A stretch of DNA of 64,000 nucleotides from Hygrocybe punicea (lineage: Eukaryota > Basidiomycota > Agaricomycetes > Agaricales > Hygrophoraceae): assembly GCA_963556145.1 (NCBI GenBank), contig OY744472.1, positions 5,678,618-5,742,617 on the forward strand, in the 5' to 3' direction. The position numbers and the translations under genes were made by a program. Numbering within the stretch: the stretch's first letter is position 1; every line of letters starts with the position of its first letter. Below are positions 52,768 through 64,000 of the stretch, piece after piece. The notes under the pieces were generated by a model that searched no databases, was not told the DNA's origin, and was given only the letters and a program-made list of their open reading frames with translations.

Positions 52768-52912
52768 GTACTACCACCACGGCAATCCGCTCTCCTGTCT
52801 TAGCCCCTCCGTCGTCCCCCGAGCCATCCTCCAGCTCACTCACAATTTCTGAAATCACGCCTCCATCTAAACGGCGCCTCAACAGTTCTCTAGATCTACC
52901 TAGCGTCGTTTA
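52310..52912 (+). CDS. Possible spliced gene with Thr-repeat region
   Basis: Fragments in plausible phase are MNFSLSGIVHYDG with donor GTATGT, then VTVRVLNLYQWPAILTLG and GNAGAHTK. A 34-nt putative intron (GTAATT...CCACAG, unusually short) leads to LIYLWHKDTTTIPNAP, a Thr-rich run encoded by the GACAAC microsatellite, and SPVLAPPSSPEPSSSS...LDLPSVV. The microsatellite leaves other frames open (Asp/Asn-rich), so the choice of frame is uncertain. No domain is recognised. Confidence 0.25.
52697..52768 (+). repeat. GACAAC hexanucleotide microsatellite
   Basis: About 11-12 units with a few interruptions (GACTCG, GACAAA). It would encode Asp-Asn, Thr-Thr or Gln-Arg type runs depending on frame. 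Confidence 0.9.
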
Positions 52913-53445
52913 GACACTCATCGAGTACGTTTCTTATTTTATTATCTATCACTTATGTCGTTATTATCATTTTAGTCCATCACACCACCTGCAAAATTAT
53001 CCTGGGAGTTGGGAGCTTGTAGTACATTGGTTTTTCACCAGAGGTTACAAGTTGTGAGTGAACTTAGAAGTCTTTGCATCGTTACTTAGGCCGCAACAAT
53101 ATTGCGGAGTATATGCGTCTTGCAGATGGGTTCGTTCGTCACCTAACAACCAAGACTGGTTCATCAGCACAAGGCTAACCCACATCGTATCAGAATCACA
53201 ATCTCCGGGCAACTCACTCCTTTCAGAGTTAACCATTGCGACACCTACAAGGACATACCTCATGGTGCTAGGAATGCAACAGGGATGGTCGTATGTTGCG
53301 GAGTTGTCAAAAAGGAATAAAGAGAACCTCGCCACGTCTACGGCAGACCTTACTATCAATGACAGCGAGTCAAGTGCGAATTTAACTGGTTCCACAGGCA
53401 ATGCGTGAGTCACCCTAGTATGAATCTTCCTCCCCACCAGAAGAG

Positions 53446-54300
53446 TTGCTCAATGTGCTCGAACAGGTGCACATCGTCTGGTCAGGAGGGAATCATACCC
53501 CGCGTTTCAGCACACCGGCATATCGGATCTGCTCCGTCGTCTTGTTGCGATATGGGGCAATTTTGATACTCATGGTTGTTGGGCAGAAAAGCTTGATACG
53601 GGCAGATGGGATCTGCATGATCGGTCTCAGAAATTTTGCGTACGTTTGAACCATCAACTGTCCAAAGAGCTCGAGTGTTTCTAACATTGCTGCAGAACAT
53701 ATGCCATGATAACTTACGACCTCTCCCTCAACTTCTTTCTCACAGGCATGTTTCTATGGCCTCTGTTGCGGACAAATTTTATCAGCCTCAGGTTGAAGAA
53801 TATTGCCACTAGGACTCTATGGTATGTGACTTATATACTTCGTGTTGGACGAATTATTAATTTTTTTTTTGTAAGTGGGGCCTTCGCGAGTTTAACGACG
53901 TCCGCGGTAAGCATTGTCATGACAAGATTCCGACCCCACGTCTAATTCAACACTGCTGCGTTGCAGGTGAATGTGGCCATTCTAGCAGGTCTGAAAGGAG
54001 AGGAGTACGGCTGGGCGTGTCTCGCTAGCTGCGTGACGGATGTGCGTATCCATTTTATCCATCTCCTTTCATAAATGTCTCACGAAATGAATAGGTGACT
54101 TTGAACGCGATAGTCCTTGCATGGGTCACCGCACCGTCCAATTTACACAGCGACATCACGAGGAAAGTACCTTGCAGCCATCTGTCAGCCAATTGCCTGT
54201 TCTGCCAGAGTCATACTACGACTATATTCCGCGGGATCAGCTACCTCAAACTGTCAATACGTTGGTAGAAAGCAGGAGTCGAAGGAACACTATCCCCGCT
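53446..54300 (+). CDS. Multi-pass membrane protein of an Agaricomycete family (5' end unresolved)
   Basis: Four to five short exons give helices in the order known from a widespread mushroom membrane family: ICSVVLLRYGAILILMVVGQ, then CMIGLRNFATYAMITYDL, LNFFLTGMFLWPLLRTNF, LRLKNIATRTL, SLTTSAVNVAILAGLKGEEYG and WACLASCVTDVTLNAIVLAW. Splices used are GTACGT...CTGCAG, GTATGT...GTAAG, GTAAGC...TTGCAG and GTGCGT...GAATAG. A cytosolic tail follows, its end unclear near 54240-54340. The N-terminal helices, expected between 52,980 and 53,445, could not be joined; the frame there (NNQDWFISTRLTHIV...) is only suggestive. Function unknown. Confidence 0.5.
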
Positions 54301-54340
54301 GATCAGGTCTTTTTTCTTCTTTTGCAACATTTAATTTAAC

Positions 54341-55743
54341 ATCACGCTCATAAATGAATTCGTTTAGCGATGGCACTGGAGTTTGCTCGGTATTTGGAGA
54401 CATAGATACCATTCGTGGTGCTTTACGAAGCAGGTAGGGCTCTTTTTGTCACTTCCTAATCGTCGAATTTATTCTAGTTGCAGAAGGCGGGGGCGACCGA
54501 TCCCAGTCAACCTGAAGAGAAACCCAATCTCAGTCAACGGAAGGACGACGCCGTGCAGGAGATCCCTGATAATTGCAAGGGGTCAATAGGATCAGATCCG
54601 ATGGGAGTGCAAGAAAAGGACATATGCGATTGATGATATACTTTAGGTTCGTGCGGTTCGTCCGCCTTCATGCTTTATTTTTCAAAATTAGAAGTCTGCG
54701 CAAATTGACACATTGCTTGTTTTCTCAGGGAAGTAGTAGAAAAATTCCGCTGGACTATCTGCGAGAAAAGGCTACAAACACTTGGTTAAATGAAGTCGGG
54801 AAAGGTCCGCGGTTTGCTGTGGATCCTTAGGAGGATAAGAATGTAGGAGTTTAATTCTTGGGGTGATGATGTACGTCGACTGGCAGGACGATTGGCATCC
54901 ATGCAAGGGGGTGGCGGAACCCGTCACGCTCACCTGAGGTAGGGTCAGCCGGTTGGCCAAAATTTCTTGTTCAAACATATGTATATGAGAACACCCATTT
55001 CATGACATTGAACATTAAGAATGACTATGATATTATATGGCAAGTAAGTAGCAGGAGGCAAACGATAATGTGCGAGGTCAAAGGAGAATATCAAGATCAT
55101 GTTGATGAGCCCGATGTTCACCGGCCGGGAGTAAAATGCAGGAGAGTCGAGGGTGCAGGTTTCGGCAAACAGGTCTTGGTACAGCAGGGTTCACCGTCTG
55201 CGAGCGGTTGTGTGCCAGAAGGGCATGGACGAGGCGGCCAGCAGCCAGCGCGCTGACGGGGGGCAGCTCGCCCACCATGACGGATGCAGCAACCAGCTGT
55301 GCCAGGCCCTCGGCGTTCTGTCCTGGATCGGTCGAGTGGGCACTCTTGAAGCCGAGGATATCGAGCACGGCTAGGGAGAAAGGAGAGTGCCGACGTCGAC
55401 ACCGTGATGACGAGATCCTGGCCGTTGTTCGTTCTGCAAACATGAGCATAACGTCACTGAGCACATTAATCGAAATATGACGATAAAAATATGTCACTTA
55501 CGGCTCCATCAGCGTCATGAAGTTCGAGCTCTCAACGCTCTAAGTATGATCCTGGGCCGAAGGAGACCGGATGACAGAGGCGGGTCGATATGTTCAAGAT
55601 GATGAACGAGGTTGCACGGGAAGTGCTCGACAATGGCGAGATACGCGACTCAGTCAGTGAAGGAAGTGTTGTATGATTGAGTTACTCACCTTGAGCATGT
55701 GGCACGCACAAACGCTCCGAGTCAGCGCTAGTCAGCGCTCATC
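54341..55743. other. Mostly unassigned
   Basis: A GC-rich island at about 55130-55450 keeps minus-strand frames open (LDILGFKSAHSTDPGQ, VMVGELPPVSALAAGRLV), but no start, splice or domain supports a gene; it may be a fragment. The last 60 bp before 55744 contain the doubled word GTCAGCGCTA/GTCAGCGCTC in the Crinkler promoter. Confidence 0.35.
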
Positions 55744-58116
55744 ATGGCTCCAACCCGCACCATCACTCTCTTCTGTTGGATCCTCGACGTGTCTGACCGT
55801 CCGTTTCCAGTCGACATCGAGGACAGGAGAACGGTGGGCCACTTGAAGAAGGCGATCTTGAAGGAGAACCCAGCTACATTTGCCAATGTCGATGCCTTTG
55901 AACTCACACTCTGGCAGGTATTTAGTTTCTTCCGTTTTGATCGAGTTCATAGCTACATTCCCGCTTTCGCAAGGAATCTATCACGATCGACAAGAGCCTC
56001 AAGAAGAAAGTGAACCAACGCCCGTTTCTCGACGATGACGCGTTGCTAGAAGCACGCCGATTGTCGAATATCTTTCCCCATGAACCCGCCGAGGAGACTC
56101 TCCACATTGTCGTACGATCTCCGCGCGTTGGTGAGTGCCCACCTTCTGTTCCATAGCTCATCGTGATTCATTCGGTTTCTCATGCAGGCTCGTCTGTGCC
56201 ACAATCAAGCATCTTCACACTGAATTGCTGGGTACTCCTTGAGCGGGCGGATTGCGTGTTTCCTGTCGAAATCGCCAAGGAAAAGTCTGTTGGCGCACTC
56301 AAAAAAGCAATAAAGGAGGAGAAGAAGCCGGATTTCGATCGTATTCCCGCTGACAGGCTTACTCTTTGGAAGGTGAGTTTACGGATAGGGTCTCAGATGT
56401 CACGGCTCATATCTTTGGGCAGGTTTCCATCCCTCCGGAGGATCGTCAGACGGTACTCGAAGGATGTGAACACCCTGACAAGATAAACGGTGCTCAGAAA
56501 CTGGACCCTACCGACGTGCTGTCAGAAATATTTCCCAACCCTGCATTCAAACATCTTCATATCATAGTGAAGTGTCCCGATCCAGAGAAGGAAGCAATAG
56601 AAGAGGAGAGGAGAGATCAAATCAGTGCTTTGCATAAAAGTGCGCACGTTTTCTTCTTTCTCTCTCCGTCCTCGATAAACACCATTCACAAGGGTTTCAA
56701 AACGTCATCTTGTGCATTTTGAAAGCGTTAGCTCCCGCTGACTCAGCAAAGTCATCCAAGTACACGAAATCCCAGATCAATTACTCCATCTACGACGGCC
56801 GCTACAAGGCGGACAAGCCCAGGACGAGTGTCTCACTTCCTGTTCAATTGTTTCACCCCGCTTTCGGACATTTCTTGGATGATATGAAAAAGAATGTTGT
56901 TCCTGTTCCCGATGACATTATCCGCCAAACTACGGAGTACATGAAAGCTGCATCGGCGATCTATGAAACTGAGGCCAAACGCCGAGTGGTGCTGACGCCG
57001 CTTCTTTGCCGTATTCTTGGTGTCGACATACAAATGATACGGAACGAAGACGAAACGAATCCGGACGGCATCGTGGAAGTGGTGAAAAACGAGGCGCGCT
57101 CCCTGCTCCTTCTGAAGGAAGATAAAAATGAATTCGGAGACGGTGGCTCGGATCCATCAACACAAGCTGGCTTGTCTGCAGGCCGTTGTTGGGCTCAGTC
57201 CAGGGTATGCGAGTCCATGATTCATTGCATTTCCTTCTTACTTTTCATACCTTAGTTTAAAATGCTTCGAAACGCTACTGGCTGTCCCACATTTCTCATA
57301 GCCAGCGCGGGTCCGTGGATCGCGATCCTTGGTGCAGTTATCACGGACGCCGTGATTGTTCAACGTCTGACCGACTGTGTTTGGGTCGGATTAGACTCTG
57401 TTCTAAATGAACCTCACATCGCCCACGTCGCGAGAATTTTTCATGCTCTAAAGGCAAGTCTGGAAAAACTCAACTCCTATTACGATGGTCTGCATCCGAT
57501 CAGTGATCTTCCTGCTGATTCACGTTACTTCCCTTCAATCACGGCTTACCCTCACAATGATGGACTCGTTGAGTTTGAATACATTGGCTTTTTGGAAAAC
57601 AGTCTCGACTGCACCACTCTTCGGGCACGGACAAAGGCAGGTCAGGACATCGTTGTGAAATTTGTTGAGCGCTATGGGGAAAAGGCGCACCGCTTGCTGG
57701 CGGATGCTGGTTTAGCACCGAAACTCCTCTATTGCGGATCACCACGATTCAAGAGTGATCAACCGTCTTATCAGTCTATTTCCTTGGCTGTTATGGAGTA
57801 CGTTGATGGAGAAACACTTGCCGTGGCAAAGGCGAAAATGAAACAAGGAACAATAGAAACCGTGCGGTCCGGAGTCCAGTGCGCCCTCAAACTGTTGCAC
57901 AAACATGGATTGGTGTTTGGCGATCTCCGTCTACCGAACATCCTGGTTACAAAGGATGGTTACGTCAAGCTGATTGATTTCAACTGGGCGGGAGAAGATG
58001 GCCAAGCTAAGTATCCACCTCTAATGTCGCAGGAAATTAGTTGGCCGGAGGGCGTTATGGCGATGGCTGTGATGAGGCGACAACATGACATAGCAATGTT
58101 ACAAAAACTATTTTGA
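55744..58116 (+). CDS. Crinkler-like (CRN) protein: two ubiquitin-like modules and a C-terminal kinase
   Basis: Six exons: 55744-55917, 55974-56130, 56188-56372, 56423-56639, 56726-57204, 57256-58116. The first module reads ITLFCWILDVSDRPFPVDI...VGHLKKAI...LTLWQ, then ARRLSNIFPHEPAEETLHIV. The second module repeats the plan: LNCWVLLERADCVFPVEI...VGALKKAI...LTLWK, then LSEIFPNPAFKHLHIIV. This is the CRN header domain twice. A middle alpha-helical region (QLFHPAFGHFLDDMKKN) follows. The C-terminal kinase-like domain has VVKF (Lys), HGLVFGDLRLPNILV (Asp and Asn of the catalytic loop) and LIDFNWAGEDG (DFG changed to DFN). The family in fungi is linked to intracellular effector or incompatibility-type activity; its target is unknown. 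A truncated copy lies at 16179. Confidence 0.85.
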
Positions 58117-58300
58117 ACTTGAACCCGAAGGTCCAATTGTAGTGTTTGAAATCATTCATCTCCAGTAATATGTGGTGAAAACTGAAATATGTTATGGGAT
58201 TGTTTGTGAAGTAAAGAATAGTGAGGGATCTGAGGTGTGAAGTTTAAGTGAAGTATGAACAGGGCTTGGGCATTTCGCCCATGTTTGTATTTTGAACTGT
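58117..58300. other. 3' flank with dispersed repeat
   Basis: Bases 58247-58299 carry the same element as 51684-51756, including the hairpin GGGCATTTCGCCC, directly before the satellite array. Confidence 0.7.
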
Positions 58301-61300
58301 AGTAAAATCAAGTATTCCGCACCGTTAGTTAGAGGTTGTTTTTCAACAATTTGAAGCAAATTCCGACCAGGTTTGTTCGTAGTAAAATCAAGTATTCCGC
58401 ACCGTTAGTTAGAGGTTGTTTTTCAACAATTTGAAGCAAATTCCGACCAGGTTTGTTCGTAGTAAAATCAAGTATTCCGCACCGTTAGTTAGAGGTTGTT
58501 TTTCAACAATTTGAAGCAAATTCCGACCAGGTTTGTTCGTAGTAAAATCAAGTATTCCGCACCGTTAGTTAGAGGTTGTTTTTCAACAATTTGAAGCAAA
58601 TTCCGACCAGGTTTGTTCGTAGTAAAATCAAGTATTCCGCACCGTTAGTTAGAGGTTGTTTTTCAACAATTTGAAGCAAATTCCGACCAGGTTTGTTCGT
58701 AGTAAAATCAAGTATTCCGCACCGTTAGTTAGAGGTTGTTTTTCAACAATTTGAAGCAAATTCCGACCAGGTTTGTTCGTAGTAAAATCAAGTATTCCGC
58801 ACCGTTAGTTAGAGGTTGTTTTTCAACAATTTGAAGCAAATTCCGACCAGGTTTGTTCGTAGTAAAATCAAGTATTCCGCACCGTTAGTTAGAGGTTGTT
58901 TTTCAACAATTTGAAGCAAATTCCGACCAGGTTTGTTCGTAGTAAAATCAAGTATTCCGCACCGTTAGTTAGAGGTTGTTTTTCAACAATTTGAAGCAAA
59001 TTCCGACCAGGTTTGTTCGTAGTAAAATCAAGTATTCCGCACCGTTAGTTAGAGGTTGTTTTTCAACAATTTGAAGCAAATTCCGACCAGGTTTGTTCGT
59101 AGTAAAATCAAGTATTCCGCACCGTTAGTTAGAGGTTGTTTTTCAACAATTTGAAGCAAATTCCGACCAGGTTTGTTCGTAGTAAAATCAAGTATTCCGC
59201 ACCGTTAGTTAGAGGTTGTTTTTCAACAATTTGAAGCAAATTCCGACCAGGTTTGTTCGTAGTAAAATCAAGTATTCCGCACCGTTAGTTAGAGGTTGTT
59301 TTTCAACAATTTGAAGCAAATTCCGACCAGGTTTGTTCGTAGTAAAATCAAGTATTCCGCACCGTTAGTTAGAGGTTGTTTTTCAACAATTTGAAGCAAA
59401 TTCCGACCAGGTTTGTTCGTAGTAAAATCAAGTATTCCGCACCGTTAGTTAGAGGTTGTTTTTCAACAATTTGAAGCAAATTCCGACCAGGTTTGTTCGT
59501 AGTAAAATCAAGTATTCCGCACCGTTAGTTAGAGGTTGTTTTTCAACAATTTGAAGCAAATTCCGACCAGGTTTGTTCGTAGTAAAATCAAGTATTCCGC
59601 ACCGTTAGTTAGAGGTTGTTTTTCAACAATTTGAAGCAAATTCCGACCAGGTTTGTTCGTAGTAAAATCAAGTATTCCGCACCGTTAGTTAGAGGTTGTT
59701 TTTCAACAATTTGAAGCAAATTCCGACCAGGTTTGTTCGTAGTAAAATCAAGTATTCCGCACCGTTAGTTAGAGGTTGTTTTTCAACAATTTGAAGCAAA
59801 TTCCGACCAGGTTTGTTCGTAGTAAAATCAAGTATTCCGCACCGTTAGTTAGAGGTTGTTTTTCAACAATTTGAAGCAAATTCCGACCAGGTTTGTTCGT
59901 AGTAAAATCAAGTATTCCGCACCGTTAGTTAGAGGTTGTTTTTCAACAATTTGAAGCAAATTCCGACCAGGTTTGTTCGTAGTAAAATCAAGTATTCCGC
60001 ACCGTTAGTTAGAGGTTGTTTTTCAACAATTTGAAGCAAATTCCGACCAGGTTTGTTCGTAGTAAAATCAAGTATTCCGCACCGTTAGTTAGAGGTTGTT
60101 TTTCAACAATTTGAAGCAAATTCCGACCAGGTTTGTTCGTAGTAAAATCAAGTATTCCGCACCGTTAGTTAGAGGTTGTTTTTCAACAATTTGAAGCAAA
60201 TTCCGACCAGGTTTGTTCGTAGTAAAATCAAGTATTCCGCACCGTTAGTTAGAGGTTGTTTTTCAACAATTTGAAGCAAATTCCGACCAGGTTTGTTCGT
60301 AGTAAAATCAAGTATTCCGCACCGTTAGTTAGAGGTTGTTTTTCAACAATTTGAAGCAAATTCCGACCAGGTTTGTTCGTAGTAAAATCAAGTATTCCGC
60401 ACCGTTAGTTAGAGGTTGTTTTTCAACAATTTGAAGCAAATTCCGACCAGGTTTGTTCGTAGTAAAATCAAGTATTCCGCACCGTTAGTTAGAGGTTGTT
60501 TTTCAACAATTTGAAGCAAATTCCGACCAGGTTTGTTCGTAGTAAAATCAAGTATTCCGCACCGTTAGTTAGAGGTTGTTTTTCAACAATTTGAAGCAAA
60601 TTCCGACCAGGTTTGTTCGTAGTAAAATCAAGTATTCCGCACCGTTAGTTAGAGGTTGTTTTTCAACAATTTGAAGCAAATTCCGACCAGGTTTGTTCGT
60701 AGTAAAATCAAGTATTCCGCACCGTTAGTTAGAGGTTGTTTTTCAACAATTTGAAGCAAATTCCGACCAGGTTTGTTCGTAGTAAAATCAAGTATTCCGC
60801 ACCGTTAGTTAGAGGTTGTTTTTCAACAATTTGAAGCAAATTCCGACCAGGTTTGTTCGTAGTAAAATCAAGTATTCCGCACCGTTAGTTAGAGGTTGTT
60901 TTTCAACAATTTGAAGCAAATTCCGACCAGGTTTGTTCGTAGTAAAATCAAGTATTCCGCACCGTTAGTTAGAGGTTGTTTTTCAACAATTTGAAGCAAA
61001 TTCCGACCAGGTTTGTTCGTAGTAAAATCAAGTATTCCGCACCGTTAGTTAGAGGTTGTTTTTCAACAATTTGAAGCAAATTCCGACCAGGTTTGTTCGT
61101 AGTAAAATCAAGTATTCCGCACCGTTAGTTAGAGGTTGTTTTTCAACAATTTGAAGCAAATTCCGACCAGGTTTGTTCGTAGTAAAATCAAGTATTCCGC
61201 ACCGTTAGTTAGAGGTTGTTTTTCAACAATTTGAAGCAAATTCCGACCAGGTTTGTTCGTAGTAAAATCAAGTATTCCGCACCGTTAGTTAGAGGTTGTT

Positions 61301-64000
61301 TTTCAACAATTTGAAGCAAATTCCGACCAGGTTTGTTCGTAGTAAAATCAAGTATTCCGCACCGTTAGTTAGAGGTTGTTTTTCAACAATTTGAAGCAAA
61401 TTCCGACCAGGTTTGTTCGTAGTAAAATCAAGTATTCCGCACCGTTAGTTAGAGGTTGTTTTTCAACAATTTGAAGCAAATTCCGACCAGGTTTGTTCGT
61501 AGTAAAATCAAGTATTCCGCACCGTTAGTTAGAGGTTGTTTTTCAACAATTTGAAGCAAATTCCGACCAGGTTTGTTCGTAGTAAAATCAAGTATTCCGC
61601 ACCGTTAGTTAGAGGTTGTTTTTCAACAATTTGAAGCAAATTCCGACCAGGTTTGTTCGTAGTAAAATCAAGTATTCCGCACCGTTAGTTAGAGGTTGTT
61701 TTTCAACAATTTGAAGCAAATTCCGACCAGGTTTGTTCGTAGTAAAATCAAGTATTCCGCACCGTTAGTTAGAGGTTGTTTTTCAACAATTTGAAGCAAA
61801 TTCCGACCAGGTTTGTTCGTAGTAAAATCAAGTATTCCGCACCGTTAGTTAGAGGTTGTTTTTCAACAATTTGAAGCAAATTCCGACCAGGTTTGTTCGT
61901 AGTAAAATCAAGTATTCCGCACCGTTAGTTAGAGGTTGTTTTTCAACAATTTGAAGCAAATTCCGACCAGGTTTGTTCGTAGTAAAATCAAGTATTCCGC
62001 ACCGTTAGTTAGAGGTTGTTTTTCAACAATTTGAAGCAAATTCCGACCAGGTTTGTTCGTAGTAAAATCAAGTATTCCGCACCGTTAGTTAGAGGTTGTT
62101 TTTCAACAATTTGAAGCAAATTCCGACCAGGTTTGTTCGTAGTAAAATCAAGTATTCCGCACCGTTAGTTAGAGGTTGTTTTTCAACAATTTGAAGCAAA
62201 TTCCGACCAGGTTTGTTCGTAGTAAAATCAAGTATTCCGCACCGTTAGTTAGAGGTTGTTTTTCAACAATTTGAAGCAAATTCCGACCAGGTTTGTTCGT
62301 AGTAAAATCAAGTATTCCGCACCGTTAGTTAGAGGTTGTTTTTCAACAATTTGAAGCAAATTCCGACCAGGTTTGTTCGTAGTAAAATCAAGTATTCCGC
62401 ACCGTTAGTTAGAGGTTGTTTTTCAACAATTTGAAGCAAATTCCGACCAGGTTTGTTCGTAGTAAAATCAAGTATTCCGCACCGTTAGTTAGAGGTTGTT
62501 TTTCAACAATTTGAAGCAAATTCCGACCAGGTTTGTTCGTAGTAAAATCAAGTATTCCGCACCGTTAGTTAGAGGTTGTTTTTCAACAATTTGAAGCAAA
62601 TTCCGACCAGGTTTGTTCGTAGTAAAATCAAGTATTCCGCACCGTTAGTTAGAGGTTGTTTTTCAACAATTTGAAGCAAATTCCGACCAGGTTTGTTCGT
62701 AGTAAAATCAAGTATTCCGCACCGTTAGTTAGAGGTTGTTTTTCAACAATTTGAAGCAAATTCCGACCAGGTTTGTTCGTAGTAAAATCAAGTATTCCGC
62801 ACCGTTAGTTAGAGGTTGTTTTTCAACAATTTGAAGCAAATTCCGACCAGGTTTGTTCGTAGTAAAATCAAGTATTCCGCACCGTTAGTTAGAGGTTGTT
62901 TTTCAACAATTTGAAGCAAATTCCGACCAGGTTTGTTCGTAGTAAAATCAAGTATTCCGCACCGTTAGTTAGAGGTTGTTTTTCAACAATTTGAAGCAAA
63001 TTCCGACCAGGTTTGTTCGTAGTAAAATCAAGTATTCCGCACCGTTAGTTAGAGGTTGTTTTTCAACAATTTGAAGCAAATTCCGACCAGGTTTGTTCGT
63101 AGTAAAATCAAGTATTCCGCACCGTTAGTTAGAGGTTGTTTTTCAACAATTTGAAGCAAATTCCGACCAGGTTTGTTCGTAGTAAAATCAAGTATTCCGC
63201 ACCGTTAGTTAGAGGTTGTTTTTCAACAATTTGAAGCAAATTCCGACCAGGTTTGTTCGTAGTAAAATCAAGTATTCCGCACCGTTAGTTAGAGGTTGTT
63301 TTTCAACAATTTGAAGCAAATTCCGACCAGGTTTGTTCGTAGTAAAATCAAGTATTCCGCACCGTTAGTTAGAGGTTGTTTTTCAACAATTTGAAGCAAA
63401 TTCCGACCAGGTTTGTTCGTAGTAAAATCAAGTATTCCGCACCGTTAGTTAGAGGTTGTTTTTCAACAATTTGAAGCAAATTCCGACCAGGTTTGTTCGT
63501 AGTAAAATCAAGTATTCCGCACCGTTAGTTAGAGGTTGTTTTTCAACAATTTGAAGCAAATTCCGACCAGGTTTGTTCGTAGTAAAATCAAGTATTCCGC
63601 ACCGTTAGTTAGAGGTTGTTTTTCAACAATTTGAAGCAAATTCCGACCAGGTTTGTTCGTAGTAAAATCAAGTATTCCGCACCGTTAGTTAGAGGTTGTT
63701 TTCAACAATTTGAAGCAAATTCCGACCAGGTTTGTTCGTAGTAAAATCAAGTATTCCGCACCGTTAGTTAGAGGTTGTTTTTCAACAATTTGAAGCAAAT
63801 TCCGACCAGGTTTGTTCGTAGTAAAATCAAGTATTCCGCACCGTTAGTTAGAGGTTGTTTTCAACAATTTGAAGCAAATTCCGACCAGGTTTGTTCGTAG
63901 TAAAATCAAGTATTCCGCACCGTTAGTTAGAGGTTGTTTTTCAACAATTTGAAGCAAATTCCGACCAGGTTTGTTCGTAGTAAAATCAAGTATTCCGCAC
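58301..64000 (+). repeat. 80-bp satellite array, 71 full copies and a partial one
   Basis: The unit begins AGTAAAATCAAGTATTCCGC and ends CCAGGTTTGTTCGT. All copies look identical except two with a one-base deletion in the T5 run (the units starting at 63661 and 63820). 71 units reach 63978 and 22 bases of the next unit reach the window end, so the array continues beyond. Each unit contains a short hairpin (GTTGTTTTTCAAC). The array starts abruptly 184 bp after the Crinkler stop codon. Confidence 0.98.

Noticed and set aside
52486..52882. Minus-strand Leu/Ser and Val-rich ORFs
   Set aside because: They are translations of the GACAAC microsatellite.
58301..64000. CRISPR array
   Set aside because: The repeat is continuous with no variable spacers, and the genome is eukaryotic.

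Overview
The window reads as nuclear DNA of a mushroom-forming basidiomycete (Agaricomycetes). The evidence is that most genes are split by 50-60 bp GT-AG introns with CTGAC/CTAAT-like branch sites and short exons, and that the recognisable families are typical of that group: MYND-finger and F-box/LRR proteins, a KP4-like secreted protein, UstYa-like oxidase, tyrosinases, a Crinkler-kinase, an NCS2 purine permease, and many secreted or single-pass membrane proteins. No rRNA, tRNA, CRISPR or bacterial operon was seen. All gene models are hand-spliced from the sequence and have not been checked against RNA.

Layout. 0-14 kb holds a membrane protein (-), a hypothetical protein (+), a complete purine permease (+), a signal-peptide/multi-TM protein (-), a KP4-like secreted protein (+), a near-perfect 287-bp inverted repeat, and a pepsin-like protein that has lost both catalytic aspartates (+). 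14-24 kb holds an F-box/LRR gene with an in-frame stop (-), a broken piece of a Crinkler gene, an intronless tyrosinase fused to a von Willebrand A domain (+) with a duplicated promoter segment, a MYND-finger gene (+) and a Thr-rich membrane protein (+).

24.5-36.3 kb is the most interesting block. An ORF with a hydrophobic N-terminus and four 18-residue repeats stands divergently next to a UstYa-like (DUF3328) gene. These are followed by a secreted copper-enzyme-like protein, an N2227-type methyltransferase with a membrane anchor, a UstQ-like tyrosinase built with 7- and 12-nt exons, a class I SAM methyltransferase, a multi-TM protein and a Cys-rich secreted protein. Repeat precursor, UstYa, tyrosinase and methyltransferase together is the parts list of dikaritin (ustiloxin-like) RiPP clusters. 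This assignment is a hypothesis: the repeat lacks dibasic Kex2 sites, the UstYa frame is broken by one base, and the tyrosinase appears to have His replaced by Tyr at one CuA ligand.

36.3-52 kb is repeat-rich and gene-poor: an AT-rich stretch, three families of tandem repeats (about 88, 146 and 150 bp units), a large element-like pseudogene (-), a 695-bp hAT-type MITE with an 8-bp target duplication, a CTGGTG microsatellite and a TCGAACC-type array. 52-58 kb returns to genes: a multi-TM protein and a Crinkler-like protein with two ubiquitin-like modules and a C-terminal kinase. From 58,301 to the window end lies an almost perfectly homogeneous 80-bp satellite (71 full copies).
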